Positions 1 through 15,553 of a stretch of 64,000 bases of DNA are shown piece by piece. Both the position numbers and the translations under genes were made by a program. The DNA lies in NCBI GenBank assembly GCA_029721515.1, contig CM056556.1, positions 12,110,098 through 12,174,097 of the forward strand, written 5' to 3'. The stretch is from Synanceia verrucosa. Taxonomy: Eukaryota; Chordata; Actinopteri; Perciformes; Synanceiidae. The number at the start of each line of letters is the position of its first letter. The stretch's first letter is position 1. Below the pieces are notes generated by a model. The model worked only from the letters and a program-made list of their open reading frames with translations, had not been told where the DNA came from and did no database searches.

Positions 1-2869
1 CGGTACTCCAAATGTTCAAAACCTCACATGAAAAATATAAAAACATGTACGTACTCGCCAGCAAGAAGGACAACAAATGGGAAAAGATAACTTTTTTAGA
101 GTATTATCAATTCTGCCAGAGAGCAGCCAAGAGCTTCATCAAGGTGTGTTATACAAAAAGAGAAAGTATTGCTGTAATGTGAATGCAATGCACCAAATGA
201 CAACTATTTAGTGCTATCAGTAGGCAGATTTGTAAAAAGGAAAATACAAAAAGTTTTTTTGTCTGTGCAGCATGGTTTGAATCGATTCCATGGAGAGGCA
301 ATACTTGGCTTCAATTCAGCAGAATGGTTCTTCTCTGCAGTTGGTGCCATCATGGCAGGGTGAGAAAGACAAATCCCACAGCACTGAACTGAATATTATT
401 CTGCTGTTATCATAACTTTATCTGCTCCTGTTGCAATAATGTATTCCTTTCTCAAGGTTTATCGCCTAATGTGCTGTGTTCTGCTCATAGGGGGATAATG
501 ACAGGAATTTATGCTAAAAACTCACCAGAAGCTTGCCAGTATGTGGCTAGTGACTCCAAAAACAATGTTATTGTGGTAGAAAATGAAAAGCAGTTGAATA
601 AAATCCTGCAGACCTTATGTAAAGGTCTTTACCCACACGCAGAAGGTAAATTTCTCCCTTTTGATACCTCAGATACGTGACTGACTGCCCCATTTGAAAG
701 CCATAGTGCAGTACAGTGGACACCCCCCCTTCAGAGGATCTCAAATCTTTACTCTGTAAGTCCTCCTGACTGAGCCGTAAAGTTGCTGTTGAGCTCAGGC
801 TATGTTACTGTGTGTTGCTGTTTTGGGGAAGTAGGAGGAGTTCATGGAGCCTGGTCTGGAAGTTTCGGAGAGAGAGCTGGATTGCATCATCAGCAGTCAG
901 AGAGTCAGAGTCAGAGAGTCAGAGAGCCAACCAGTGTCCTGATCTACACCTCTGGCACCACAGGCCAGCCCAAAGAAGTCATGCTTAGTCATGACAATGT
1001 AAGCTTCCCTGTGACGCCTCTCAGATATTATTACAACAATATGTGTTATATAATTACTGACATAGGTAAAAGAAAAAAAAAAAACAAGTTAAAAAGGCTT
1101 CTCCCCTGATCTATGATGAATATTCAGATCACATGGACAGCAAATCATGCCAGCAGGGCCGGGGACATGCAGCCAGCAGACACTAAACAGGCGTCAATAG
1201 TGAGCTACCTGCCCCTCGGCCACGTCGCCACTCAGATCTGTGACCTCTGGACAGGCATCTAGTGGGGTGAGCTGGTGTACTTTGCACAGCCAGATGCCTT
1301 ACACGTAAAGAAAGACACTTACCTCAGATGCTTCCTGAGTTGTTTTCATAAATAACACCAACATGCTAACAGAATTTCAGCTGCAGATGAGCAGAGTAAT
1401 GGACTAAATTTTAAAAAATGACAATTATCTGATCGAGTAGAGGTGTTTTTAAGCTTTTTGTATATTTATTTTGTTCAAGGGAAGCCTGATATCAACTCTG
1501 CAAGATGTTTGTCCTACATCCCACATGGGTGTCCAGCGGGTATGGAGAAGATGATGGAGAGGATAAAACAGGCAATTAGTGAGAGTGGATACATGAAAAA
1601 AAAACTGGTGACAGGGGCGATGTCAGTCAGTCATCAGTCACTCCAGAAGTCAATCAAAAGTGTATGCACAAGTAAGTGCTGATGAAACTTGAATTTTGTG
1701 ACTATTTCTGTGGATTTAAATGACTCATACATACATTAATAGAGATAAACAGATCACATTGATATTTCTCTTCACTCAGGGATGATGGGAAGCCATTCCT
1801 CTTAAGTCTAGCTGACATCCTGGTGCTGCAGAGACTTAGAGCTGAGCTGGGCCTGTCTCACTGTCAGAAGTTCTTCTCCAGAGCAGCACCAATTGGAAGT
1901 GAAACAGTGCAGTTTTTCCTGGGCCTGAATATCCGGTTGTATGAGGCATACGGCATGAGTGAGAGCACAGGACCTCACTTCATGTCGAGTCCCAAAGCTT
2001 ATAAACTACCAAGGTAAAGAAAAAGTTGCACGTACAATTGGTCATTCTTAAAGGCACACAGGTGTTTCAGTTATTCTGGCTGAGAATGAAGGTGGGTCAG
2101 AGCTTTGATGGGAATTTATCAGACCGCAAATCTTCATCAAATAACGATATTGTGTAATTTGTCCCACACTAACAGGCTCAACAAAGCAAACAGGACAGAA
2201 GATGTCACTCCATCAACATATACACACCCTGACAGTCATGAGCAGAGGTGTAAAAACACCTGTGTGGGTGCACATATGCTTTAAGTGTTTTTTTTTGGTT
2301 TGTTTAAGGAGTATATACAAAATAATAATTTTCTCTGATAAAGCTGTGGTAAGGTGGTGCCTGGCTGTCGTTAGAAAATGGCCAATGCGGAAGCAGGGGT
2401 GACGGGTGAAATTTGCTTTTGGGGACGTAACATTTTCATGGGTTTCCTCAACATGGAGGACAAAACAAGAGAGGCTTTGGATGAAGATGGATGGCTGCAT
2501 TCTGGAGACCTGGGGAAGATAGATGAAGAGGTTTTCTTGTACATCACTGGGAGAATAAAAGGTAGTGCACTCAGGGCTAATAAAGCTATCGCAGAAAAAA
2601 ATGGTTGTCTCAGTTCACCATGCTGACATTCTGTACATTACCCATGCCTGGGTGCACGATGTTCTGGACACAACATCATTATCCTTGCTGTGAGTCATAT
2701 AATGTCAGGTTGCCCTGTGTCTCTCCAGAGCTGATCATCACAGCTGGAGGGGAGAATGTTCCCCCTCTTCCCATAGAGGAAGCAGTGAAGAGAGAGCTAC
2801 CTATCATCAGCAATGCCATGCTCATCGGGGACAAGAGGAAGTTCTTCTTCAATGTTTTTGACACTAAAG
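1..2869 (+). pseudogene. acsbg1: acsbg1 pseudogene, 5' end outside window
   Basis: This is a decayed copy of the bubblegum-type long-chain acyl-CoA synthetase gene; the family activates fatty acids to acyl-CoA. Recognisable exons lie at about 3-143, 271-359, 491-645, 926-998, 1128-1304, 1481-1671, 1780-2013, 2344-2561 and 2729-2869, most with usable splice signals. The AMP-binding P-loop reads TSGTTGQPKEVMLSHDN, with Glu where the family has Gly. Lesions: a TAG stop at 1260-1262 (Gln in the WTGIQWG context), a one-base loss near 1543-1546 that shifts the VWEKMMERI stretch, a TAG at 2372-2374 after VVPGCR, and a one-base gain near 2850 before the LLTLK segment. Exons for the C-terminal part are absent; an L1 fragment follows instead. 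Wording such as DLWTGI and LNMEDKTREA fits ACSBG1 better than ACSBG2. A badly assembled functional gene is possible but unlikely given four separate lesions. Confidence 0.85.
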
Positions 2870-3149
2870 GTAATCTGCCTTTAATAAAATAAAAATGGTA
2901 GGCGACACTGTATTCTTGACATCTTAAAGTCACATTAATGTTGTTCTTGTCAAGCTCTCCTGACATATCTGTGATGAACCAGGGAATATAAATCACATCC
3001 AGCAATTCAATTAACTCATGTCATAAATTATTCCAAATAGTCATGATTTATGTGGAAATATTTTGGTTGGAATTCTTCAAAAATATCACAAGTTCCCTCG
3101 TTATTCATTGTTCAGTGAGTTATTAGGTTATACTTACTGTAGTAATCGA

Positions 3150-4610
3150 TGAATTGATTTGCTGGTGTGATTCCCTGCGGTCAACAACTGTTTGTCAATC
3201 AGTTATTTAAGGCAATGTATTATCAACCAGCTGCTCGGGTCAAAACAAATGGTGTGATATCCCATCCCTTTCAACTATTTAGATCTACAAGACAGGGTTG
3301 TCCAGTCTCACCAGCCATTTTTATTTTAGCATTGGAGCCATTAGCCTGTGCCATATGAGTAAATAAAAATACAACTGGTATCAATCTGAGTGAATATGAT
3401 TTCAAAGCCATCTTTATTACTTAGCATATAATGCCAGATTTCCACTGTCATGGGCATACAAAGATAAAGATCAATATGCAGTAGGCAGTTGGGAGTGGGT
3501 GGAGGAGAGGGCCATAGCTGAGTATAACAAATGTATTTCTATAAAGTCACTATGGTACCATCCAAAGTATGATTTTAAATTAAATAATACATTAATTGAA
3601 TTTTCTTGTGAAATTGCAAAGGCGATACATCAAAAATTGTTCATAAATGGAATGTCTCTACCATCCTGCCCAATATGGAATAATCCGCTACTGATTGCTG
3701 GTGGTGAAATACTGGCAGAGAGCAGCTGGCAACACCATAATGTTTCTTAGGTGGGGCAGATTGTAAGAGGTGGGGAAATCATACCATTTGACGAGGTTAA
3801 AGCACAGTTTGGTTTGAATGACTCTGCGTTTCTACAATACCTACAGCTTAGATCTATTTAAAAAAAATAACATCGAAGGGAACTGTATTGGGATCTGCAA
3901 GTATCCTTGATGGTAAACTGAGGAACGCTGTTACTGGGCGAGGTCAAGTCTATAGAGGATATTACGTTTATCCCTCCCTGATAGCACTATCTCCACCAAA
4001 CTACAATGGGAAGGTGGCATTGCCTTGTTTCTTACTTCAGAGCAATGGGACTTAATATTGAAACGTTCAACATCTATGTCCAACTGTGTCGGATACAAAA
4101 CTATTCAAATGAAAATTATACACAAGGCCTATATCACACCACATAAGCTAAAAAAATAGATTAGAATAGATAGGAATTGTGCTGGCATGGCTGTGGCAAG
4201 CGTGGTACTCTGGTACACTTATTGTGGTCCTGTCCAGCGATCAAACATTTCTGGACTGAAGTAATAGATAATTTAAAGATAATATAGAAAGTCCATATCC
4301 CACAATGTCCTGCTCTGTGTATATTGGGAAATAAATTAGAAAATACACACAGTCGGAATATACAAAGTATATAACTGTTGCACTAGCTTTTCTTTCTGTA
4401 AAGAGAACAATACTTATGAACTGGAAAACCCGTGAACCAGACTGCTGTAATATACAGAACTGGTTAAAGGACTTTGACACTGGACGAGGTGCTCCATGGA
4501 CTTTTATTAGACGATATATGAGTGATAGAATAATGGTCTGACTGTAAAAGAAACATGGACATAACACCAGGAATTGAATCATGGGTTCATCATCATAGCA
4601 GCTTAGAAAT
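3150..4610 (+). mobile_element. L1-type LINE fragment, decayed
   Basis: The translation shows a reverse transcriptase segment reading STRQGCPVSPAIFILALEPLA at 3283-3350. After several frame changes come L1 ORF2 C-terminal features: a segment with CPIWNNPLLIAGGE (about 3668-3712) and a zinc-finger-like tail with CWHGCGKRGTLVHLLWSCP (about 4180-4240). The catalytic FADD segment and ORF1 are missing and the frames are broken, so it is dead. It lies where the last acsbg1 exons would be expected and between the convergent acsbg1 remnant and idh3a. The boundaries are approximate because no poly-A tail or target-site duplication was found. Confidence 0.75.
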
Positions 4611-5177
4611 AATCTGCAAATACGGAATACAAAGTCTGGTATTTCCGATGTCATTGTAATATTCATTTTCTTTATACATTCATTATATTTGCAGCAAGCA
4701 AAACAGTAGGATATGAAAAAAAGACACAATGCGAAATAAATCTGCAAGTTTCATATTACAGAAGCATTATTATGTTCACATCATTAAAGTTTGCATCTTT
4801 GTTTTCATGATATGAATACGACACAGTGTAGACTGACTTGCTGACAAACGTTCTGTTTCTCGAGTGATCGTGGAGGTTACAGATTGCTTTGGTGATCTTT
4901 ATGTGAAAAATAACTAAGTCAATTATATTAGACAAGAGGCCAAATTCAGCCAATAAATACACAATATCTACCACATTAAACAGCTTAGAAATAAAATTCA
5001 TATCACATATACAATATCTGTTGTGTTTTAAGACGGTGCTTTGGAGTGTTTAGAGGGAATAATAAAACATTTAAGATCTCTTTTTTAAATACATCTGGCA
5101 GTTTAAAATGTGCAGATAGAATGTTATGTAAAGTAAAGAACCCCTAACAGTTACCTTGTGGTCTTATTAGAATCATT
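4611..5177 (-). other. idh3a 3' UTR and flank
   Basis: This AT-rich stretch lies between the L1 fragment and the idh3a stop codon. It probably holds the idh3a 3' UTR on the minus strand. I see no convincing minus-strand AATAAA before the L1 sequence and no further gene. The minus-strand open frames here are AT-rich and match no family I know. Confidence 0.4.
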
Positions 5178-8440
<3,263 letters not shown>

Positions 8441-9440
8441 CTTCCTGTTAGCCAAGGTCGATGCCGCAGCAGCAGCACCGTCAAGCTTTCCACAACACGA
8501 CGCGGATTTCCGCTCTGGAATTATTCAAAATAAACCCTTATTAAATAAACTCATGTCACATTATATTGTTTTGCTGTAGCAATATAAAGTTACACACTTT
8601 TACAGTCTATGGTTACACACTGTACACTTAAATTCATTTTAAAATAATAACCGAATAACGACAAATTCCCTCTACTCTAAGTTTGAATAACTTCCGGATT
8701 GGCAATGAGCTTTGTGTGATTTGTACAACTAAATACAAGCTTCTCAAAAGGAAAAACAGGGTTATGCATTGTTATTTACGGTGTAACGACAGTTAGTCCT
8801 GTAGTTACTCAGTGGTTACAAGTATGAATCGACAGAAAGTGTTGCAGGACTGCCAGCAGGTGGCTAGGGTGATCAAGTGTCCCACTTTGTGTGGGACTGC
8901 AAAGCATTTTCTTCACTGTTGATGCGTCCCACACATTGCATTAGCAGCTACAACAAAGCAAGGGAAAATATTCATGGACAAAGCCACTGGAAAACGGTTC
9001 CCAGATTTTTTTCTTGAGTTCATTAGTATGCAGCAACTGAACAAATGATCATTTACCACACTGTGCAGCGCTCACAATATAAACAGATATAATAAGAAAT
9101 AAGCAGCTCTGGTCAATTTTCAAGACTTTTGCTTCCAATGACTAAATAAAACTTTCTTTTTTTTTTTTGTAACAGAAGTGTTGGAAAAATCCATTCAATC
9201 GAAATACGTCTGCTAGGTTCTTTGTATTCAAAATAAAGGTTCAATGCACAACCTCAATTAGTATTTCTATAACTTTATAAGTTAATGGTTTCAACTGAAA
9301 TGTCTATTTTTTTAGGGTGCGATAGACATTGTATCAATATCTAAACTATCCCCCAGCATTGTGGTATCACATCCCACACAAGTCTCTGACCCACATGTGG
9401 ATTGTTGGTATCTGGTCACCCAAGTTCCAACCTGATGAAA
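8441..9440. other. idh3a promoter and upstream DNA
   Basis: The region upstream of the idh3a start codon has no open gene. The first intron and promoter side (8160-8280) is rich in GCTAGC-like words. The rest is AT-rich with one CTCF-like motif at 8853-8867, listed separately. Confidence 0.4.
8853..8867 (+). promoter_or_regulatory. candidate CTCF-binding motif
   Basis: The sequence CCAGCAGGTGGC matches the 12-base CTCF core CCASYAGRKGGC at every position; the following three bases do not fit the extended motif. It lies upstream of idh3a at the edge of the transposon cluster. The assignment rests on the motif alone. Confidence 0.35.
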
Positions 9441-9500
9441 ATTAAAAGATAAGATGAGACAAGATAAGATTAAATAAAATAAACCTTTATTGATCACACA
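9440..9500 (-). repeat. LINE-type 3' tail remnant
   Basis: AT-rich low-complexity sequence (repeats like AGATAAGAT) followed by AAACCTTTATTGATCAC. On the minus strand this reads GATCAATAAAGG, the usual end of fish CR1/L2-type LINE copies. Confidence 0.4.
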
Positions 9501-9544
9501 GCAGGAATAGTCACAGCAACAAAGGGAAAATGACAGAACAATTA

Positions 9545-11193
9545 ATTAGTTTCCACTTTATTGTCATTACACATGTCACAAGTACAAGGTAACGAAATGC
9601 AGCCTTCCTCCTCCTCTTTATCATCTCCTTCCTCCTAACACGCCACAGTCCTCTGTCTCTTTTTATCTGACTTGAAATCAGAGGGGTTTTGTTCTGTGCA
9701 GCACATCATCATCAGCTTTCCTCTTCAATCCAGACCGAGCCCGGCTCTCAGTCTGGGTGCTGGGTGAAGGGTGTGCACTGTGGCTCCTCACATCAGATGG
9801 AGCATGAAGAGTGTCGCTTTCATGGCTGCTGCTGCTGCAGGTTGGTGGACTGCTTGGGGTGGATGACTTCTCCTGAACCTCTTCCTCTCATTGTCTGAAC
9901 TTTCATTGTCTCATTGTCAGCCTTTCTCTTCGTTGTCCCTGGCCTGATGTAACTTTGGGTCTGGATGAGGCTGAAAGGATCCTTGTTGCTGCTGCTGCAG
10001 GTGGATGGACCTGCACCATTTCCTCTGGAATTAGATAAACAACTAAAGTGATGGAAACATTTACAACATAGACAGATGTCAAACTCATCCAATAGCTTCA
10101 AATTCTTTGTAAACTGATAATGATGTGACTGGTGTAGATGAGCCCACCTGTGCCATCCAGACCTGATCCTCTTAGACAGATGAGATGTTTCATTTATCAT
10201 CTCATCTTCTTCATCTATCCTTCTTTTGATCCTTAACTGACTGATCTGGTGGTCAGGGTTCCAGAGCAGGGATGAGGGTTGATGAAGTGGGGATGGTTCA
10301 GGTTCTGCTGGACGGGGCTGGTGGTCCTGGAAGAAGACGACTTCTGAGACCCCCTCACTGCTGTCCCACTGTCAGAAGTCTGGGTTTCATTTCTGCAGCT
10401 TTGCCTGCAGAATTTTCAGGCTTAATGCCCTGAATCTGGAACATGAATGAACAAGAGGTCAGCAGTATTTTCAATTTAATCGTAGCATCATTGCTACTTA
10501 GCTAGCTAGCTATAGTTGTAATGGGACACACTGCCTGTTGGAGTCTTGTTTCCCAGATCCATGCCTCGGTTTGTTTGAAGTCAGTTGTTTTTGTTTCCAG
10601 CTGGCTCATTTTCTCAACGAGACTCAGACGCAAATGGTCACTGCATTGGAGAAGACTTTGGATTTCGTCGTCCTTGTTGTGAAGGTCGATCTTTAGCTGG
10701 ATCACCTTGTTTTTTCAGCTCTCTTCTGTCTGTGCCAGCCTCTCCTCCAATGCTTTGACCTGTTCCTGAGAGGTTGCCTCGGTCTGGTCGAATTTAGCTG
10801 TTAGCTGTTAGCTGTTACTGTGCCCAGCTGCATCATTGCCTCGTTGAGCCTCTCATATAAACGGCCCATGCTTTGTTAAAGAGGCAAGATTATGTCGTCC
10901 TTGCCCTGAATCTCAGTCTTCATCTGGCTCGCTTTCTTTCTCCAGCCCTCTTCTTTCTGTGCCAGCTCCTTGGCAAACCTCTCCTCCAATGCTTTGACCT
11001 GTTCCTGACAGGCTTTTTCCATCCTGTCACCAAAACCATTTGCTACTGAACTGATATCTTCGCTTGGATCCGTTTAAGTATCACTTGTGTAAAGTGCCAC
11101 TGGTGGAGAAACATGGTCCTGTTGAGGATGTTCTGGTTGGTCCTGGGGCCTGCCAGCATCCTCCTGGTGTGTTGTGTCGTTTCCTCTATCCAT
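9545..11193 (-). pseudogene. coiled-coil protein pseudogene or retroposon
   Basis: On the minus strand an ATG near 11191 opens a frame reading MDRGNDTTHQEDAGRPQ, followed by stops and by blocks of charged heptad-like sequence. The phrase QEQVKALEERFAKELAQKEE (about 11010-10950) recurs as SQEQVKALEERLAQTEE (about 10770-10720), so this is a repeated coiled-coil module. The longest intact piece is 10502-10705 (IDLHNKDDEIQSLLQ...VEKMSQLETKTTDFKQTEA). Several stops interrupt the frame. The minus strand ends near 9550 with ATGACAATAAAG, a tail typical of fish retroelements. It may be a dead LINE ORF1-like or retroposed gene; I do not recognise the family. Confidence 0.45.
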
Positions 11194-12223
11194 ATCAGCG
11201 CTGCTGTTTGCAGATATGCTTTTGAACAAAATGCTTCTATCTGTTTTAGACTGCGGACTGTGAACTCTCTGTGTCTCTCTGTGTGCTGCTGACTCGATCA
11301 GCCTCTAAACGCTTGTGTTCAATAATATTAGATGTTGTGGCTTTTACTGCTTAATGATGATTTCAATGATTTCATCACACCAGAACGTGTTCTGTTGCTA
11401 TGGACAAAAGGGACGCCATTTTCCCGGAAGTCGCGTTGTGATATAACGTGATCACTTTCACAGACCTAATGAGGCCTCCTTCATGGAAACACATCATTTC
11501 ATATTACATAATTTGTTTGTCCCTGCCCAGCCACCGTCCTTCTTGATGTGGAAGTGGCCGGATGACCCCACCAATATGGAGGCACTCCCCCTTCGTCTGC
11601 TCCAACTAGCTTTAACTCCTGGAAACATAGCCGAGTGACAGAACAAGACAACATTTGGTTTACTTGATCATTTCCATTTCTTCTTGTAACTTGTGACAGC
11701 TCATCTACTGTAGTTTCTGGGCATCCTTCTGTGTCAGTCACCCACTGCATTCCCTGTCTGACACACAAGTGAAAGCCAACATGACACCAAGCCATTTATG
11801 CCCATGTCCATTTGTGAATAAGACTTTCTTAGTACTCTCTGAAAAATACTTAGAAAGTCAGTCTCTCTGCTGAGAAATGCTCAGGTCATTGCCCTCCCTG
11901 TAGCCAGGTTCTGCAAGTCAATGACCACAAGATGGCACTAAAGAACTGATTTAATGCTGTAATGATCATACAATGAAACTATAGAGCTAGAACAGTCTCA
12001 AAAAGAATAAATGAACACAGAAATGAATAAATACACAAACAAGGATTCACAAATGTATTTTGAAAATTCACAAATGTATGCATTTGAAGATATTTGTTAG
12101 TTTCATAAAATACATTTGTGAACTGTCTAACGCGCATTTACAACGTGCTTTTAATTTGTGAATCTCCTTGCATTTGTGTGTGGATTTTTGAGACTCATCT
12201 AGCGGTGACCCGATCCATAGCTA
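11194..12223. other. intergenic, no gene recognised
   Basis: No supported exon or RNA gene. The open frame at 11499-11795 (-) has no recognisable family features. Around 12000-12180 there are short repeated words built on ACAAATG/CATTTGTG, probably another decayed repeat. Confidence 0.4.
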
Positions 12224-12980
12224 CACTATATTGCCAAAAGTATTCGCTCACCCATCCAAATAATCAGAATCAGGTGTTCCAATCACTTCCATGGCCACAG
12301 GTGTATAAAATCAAACACCTAGGCATGCAGACTGCTTTTACAAACATTTGTGAAAGAATGGGTCGCTCTCAGGAGCTCAGTGAATTCCAGCGTGGAACTG
12401 TGATAGGATGCCACCTGTGCAACAAATCCAGTCGTGAAATTTCCTCTCTCCTAAATATTCCACAGTCAACTGTCAGCTGTATTATAAGAACGTGGAACTG
12501 TTTGGGAACGACAGCAACTCAGCCACAAAGTGGTAGACCACGTAACTGACGGAGCGGGGTCAGTGGATGCTGAGGCGCATAGTGCGAAGAGGTCTCAACT
12601 TTCTGCAGAGTCAATCATCACAGACCTCCAAACTTCATGTGGCCTTCAGATTAGATCAAGAACAGTGCACAGAGAGCTTCATGGAATGGGTTTCCATGGC
12701 CGAGCAGCTGCATCCAAGCCATACATTACCAAGTGCAATGCAAAGCGTTGGATGCAGTGGTGTAAAGCACGCCGCCACTGGACTCTAGAGCAGTGGAGAC
12801 GCGTTCCCTGGAGTGACAAATCACACTTCTCGATCTGTAAATCTGATGGAGTCTGGGTTTGGTGGTTGCCAAGAGAACGATACTTGTCGGACTGCATTGT
12901 GCCAAGTGTAAAGTTTGGTGGAGGGGGAATTATGGTGTGGGGTTGTTTTTCAGGAGCTGGGCTTGGCCCCTTAGTTCCAT
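12224..12980 (+). mobile_element. Tc1-type transposon, 5' half only
   Basis: It starts with CACTATATTGCCAAAAGTAT directly after a TA dinucleotide, as expected for a Tc1 terminal repeat at its target. The transposase opens at 12358 with MGRSQELSEFQRGTVIGCHL and a helix-turn-helix region, then changes frame near 12540 into MLRRIVRRGLNF and then VHRELHGMGFHGRAAASKPY, PWSDKSHFS and VKFGGGGIMVWGCFSGAGLG. The first catalytic Asp region is therefore present, but the later DDE residues are lost where unrelated LINE sequence begins near 12980. A 3' half of the same family lies at 26230-26572. Confidence 0.85.
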
Positions 12981-12984
12981 GGAC

Positions 12985-13485
12985 CCCTCTGACCCTCTGA
13001 TGGACTGTGGAGGCTTTGAGCAGCTCCTTCAGCTGCAGACTCAGACTTCCACCCAGCAAGAAGGAGCGCTACCGCAGGTCATTCCTACCATCAGCAATAA
13101 AACTTTATAACATCAGCATCACTGGCTGATGTTAATATAACTGGACTCTTTACCATCATTGCCTTGTTTTCAAATCTGTTTGCACTATCCTTCCTTTTGC
13201 ACAAAATAGTTGCATTTCTATTTTATTTCATAGTAAAAATACATTCTATTCATCTTATAATTGTGTTTAACATTTCATTTACAATTTAAAAATATATTTT
13301 TCCTCCTTGTTATTTAGTACATATTTTAAATATGTAAATATTATTCTGTTATTATTGTTATTATTACTTATTCTTTTATGTCTTTGCTGTGGTTTGTTTT
13401 TTATTACTGTATCATGTCTATGCTGCTGTGGTGGGTGAATTTCCCCTAATGGGGTATAATTAAAAAAAAAAAAATCTATTATATT
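12985..13485 (+). mobile_element. LINE 3' end (Rex/CR1/L2-like)
   Basis: The start translates as RLPPSKKERYRRSFLPSAIK (about 13046-13105), the usual C-terminal end of fish CR1/Rex/L2-type ORF2. An AT-rich 3' UTR follows, ending in TGCTGTGGTGGGTGAATTTC and an A-rich tail near 13460. It cuts off the Tc1 half upstream. Related tail sequence occurs at 20063-20110. Confidence 0.65.
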
Positions 13486-14367
13486 CTATTGACACATACA
13501 AGTCCATAACCCTGACAGTTCACAAATGGAACCATGGTACAAATAGACCTGTTTGTTCCATTTGTACACTGTCAGAGTTGAAATTTAAAGGTTTGAGAAA
13601 CACTGACGTAGTACATGTATGTAAAACACAAGTTCTGCTTCACAGGAACAGGCTATGTGAGTTCATATTATTGCAAGTGTGTTTTTAACCAAAGCTTTTT
13701 AGAAATGTTGCTACCACAATCATTGAATGTTACTTTTTAATAACTACTTTAGTGTGGTTGTCTTATTCTTAAGATTTCTGCATTTTACATGAAAACATAC
13801 ATTCATTCAGTATATTTGTACGTGTGTGTAGAACGGACTTACAGAAAGGCAACACGAGGTGGATATTTATATTGAAAATAAAGACATAGGCTATATGTTG
13901 ATGTTATGTGTTATTACAGTCATCATGATAATAGAAATATTACTAATATACATGGAATGATTAAATGTTTTATATAGAAATGATTTAATATAACTACCTT
14001 GTGTGTAGGTCTATAGCTATGTCTCTACCTATTTGCTTATGAAAGTCCACGGTTAAAATTATTCTTGAGTATGCAGGAACATAACTACAACCCTGAGGTT
14101 CATAACAAACCAAACCGTTTGACAATCGGTTCAAAATTAAGCAATCTATGGTTATTTAAATGATCGTGCAGCGTAGACAGTCATGTTATGAGTGGGAGAG
14201 CTGCCTGTGGCAAGATGGCCGCCATGTGAGGACGTCGGTTTCCATTGGCTAACAGTGTGTGTGAGCCATCTAGTGTTTCTATACATATCTATGGTTAATA
14301 CCATGCAGACTACAATTAATACACTTCCTTTGGCACTGCATGTGCCAGTTATCCCAACCTGGAGGTA
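13486..14367. other. intergenic, no gene recognised
   Basis: AT-rich DNA between two transposon copies. I see no exon, RNA gene or clear repeat. Confidence 0.4.
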
Positions 14368-15553
14368 CAGGGGTTGGACAATGAAACTGAAACACTGGCC
14401 AATTTAGTGTTGGAAGTTTCATGGCTAGATGTGACAACCCTGGTGGCCAAACTTCATTGACTGCACATTGCACCAGGAAAAGCAGAGTGTGAAGCTTCAA
14501 TTAGCAGAGTAATAGCACAGTTTTGCTTAAAATATTGCAAAGCACACATCATTATGGGTGACATATCAGAGTTCAAAAGAGGGCAAATTATTGGTGCATG
14601 TCTTGCTGGCGCATCTGTGAACAAGACAGCAAGTCTTTGTATTGTATCAAAAGCCACGAAATCCAGGGTAATGTCAGCATACCACAAAGAAGGAAGCTGT
14701 CTAAAAGGGATGTCTGGGTGCTAACCCGGATTGTATCCAAAAAACAGCTGCCCAACTCACTAAAGAATTAAATGTGCACCTCAACTCTCCTGTTTCCATC
14801 AAAACTCTCTGTCAGGAGCTCCACAGGGTCAATGTCCATGGCTGGGCTGCTATAGCCAAACCTTTGGTCACTCGTGCCAATGGCAATGAAACTGTCTGTT
14901 TCATATGGTGCCAGCAGCGAAAATCTTGGGCTGTGGAAAATGTGAAACATGTATTGTTCTCTGATGAGTCCACCTTTACTGTCTTTCCCACATTTGGGAG
15001 AGTTATGGCGTGGAGAAGCCCCAAAGGAGCGTACCACCAACCAGCGACTGTTGCATGCCTAGAGTGAAGCATGGAGGTGGATCAATGATGGTTTAGTACT
15101 TGTGCTAGATGGACATGTCACTGCCAAGGACTACCAAACCATTCTGGAGGACCATGTGCACCCAATGGTTCAAACATTGTATTCTGTATCAGGATGATAA
15201 TGCACCAAGACACACAGCGAGACTGGTGACAGAGTGGTTTGATGAACATGTAAGTGAAGCTGAACATCTCCCATGACCGGCACAGTCACCAGATTTAAAT
15301 ATTACTGAGCCGCTTTGGGGTGTTTTGGAGGAGAGAGTCAGGAGACAAATTCCTCCACAAGCATCACGTAGTGACCTGGCCACTATTCTGCAAGGAGAAT
15401 GGCTCAAAATCCCTCTGGCCACTGTGCAGGACTTGTATCTGTCATTCCCAAGACGCATTGATGCTGTATTGGCCGCAAAAGGAGGCCCTACACCATACTA
15501 ATGAATTATTGTGGTTTAAAACCAGGCATTTCAGTTTCATTGTCCAACCCCTG
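14368..15553 (+). mobile_element. complete but inactive Tc1/mariner-type element
   Basis: The ends are perfect 25-bp inverted repeats, beginning CAGGGGTTGGACAATG at 14368 and mirrored at 15529-15553. A TA lies on each side as target duplication. The element is 1186 bp. The transposase starts at 14554 (MGDISEFKRGQIIGACL) but is broken by stops and frame changes. Later pieces include VLFSDESTFTVFP with the first catalytic Asp (about 14950), YQDDNAPRHTA with the second (about 15188), and AQSPDLNITEPLWGVLEE with the third acidic region (about 15283). It belongs to a different family from the 12224 copy, whose ends differ. Confidence 0.88.

Noticed and set aside
1..2869. Treating the acsbg exons as a working gene
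   Set aside because: Four separate coding lesions and the missing C-terminal exons make this untenable unless the sequence is wrong.
12530..13110. Separate genes from overlapping frames at 12.5-13.1 kb
   Set aside because: They are frames of a Tc1 transposase and a LINE end, plus their antisense shadows.
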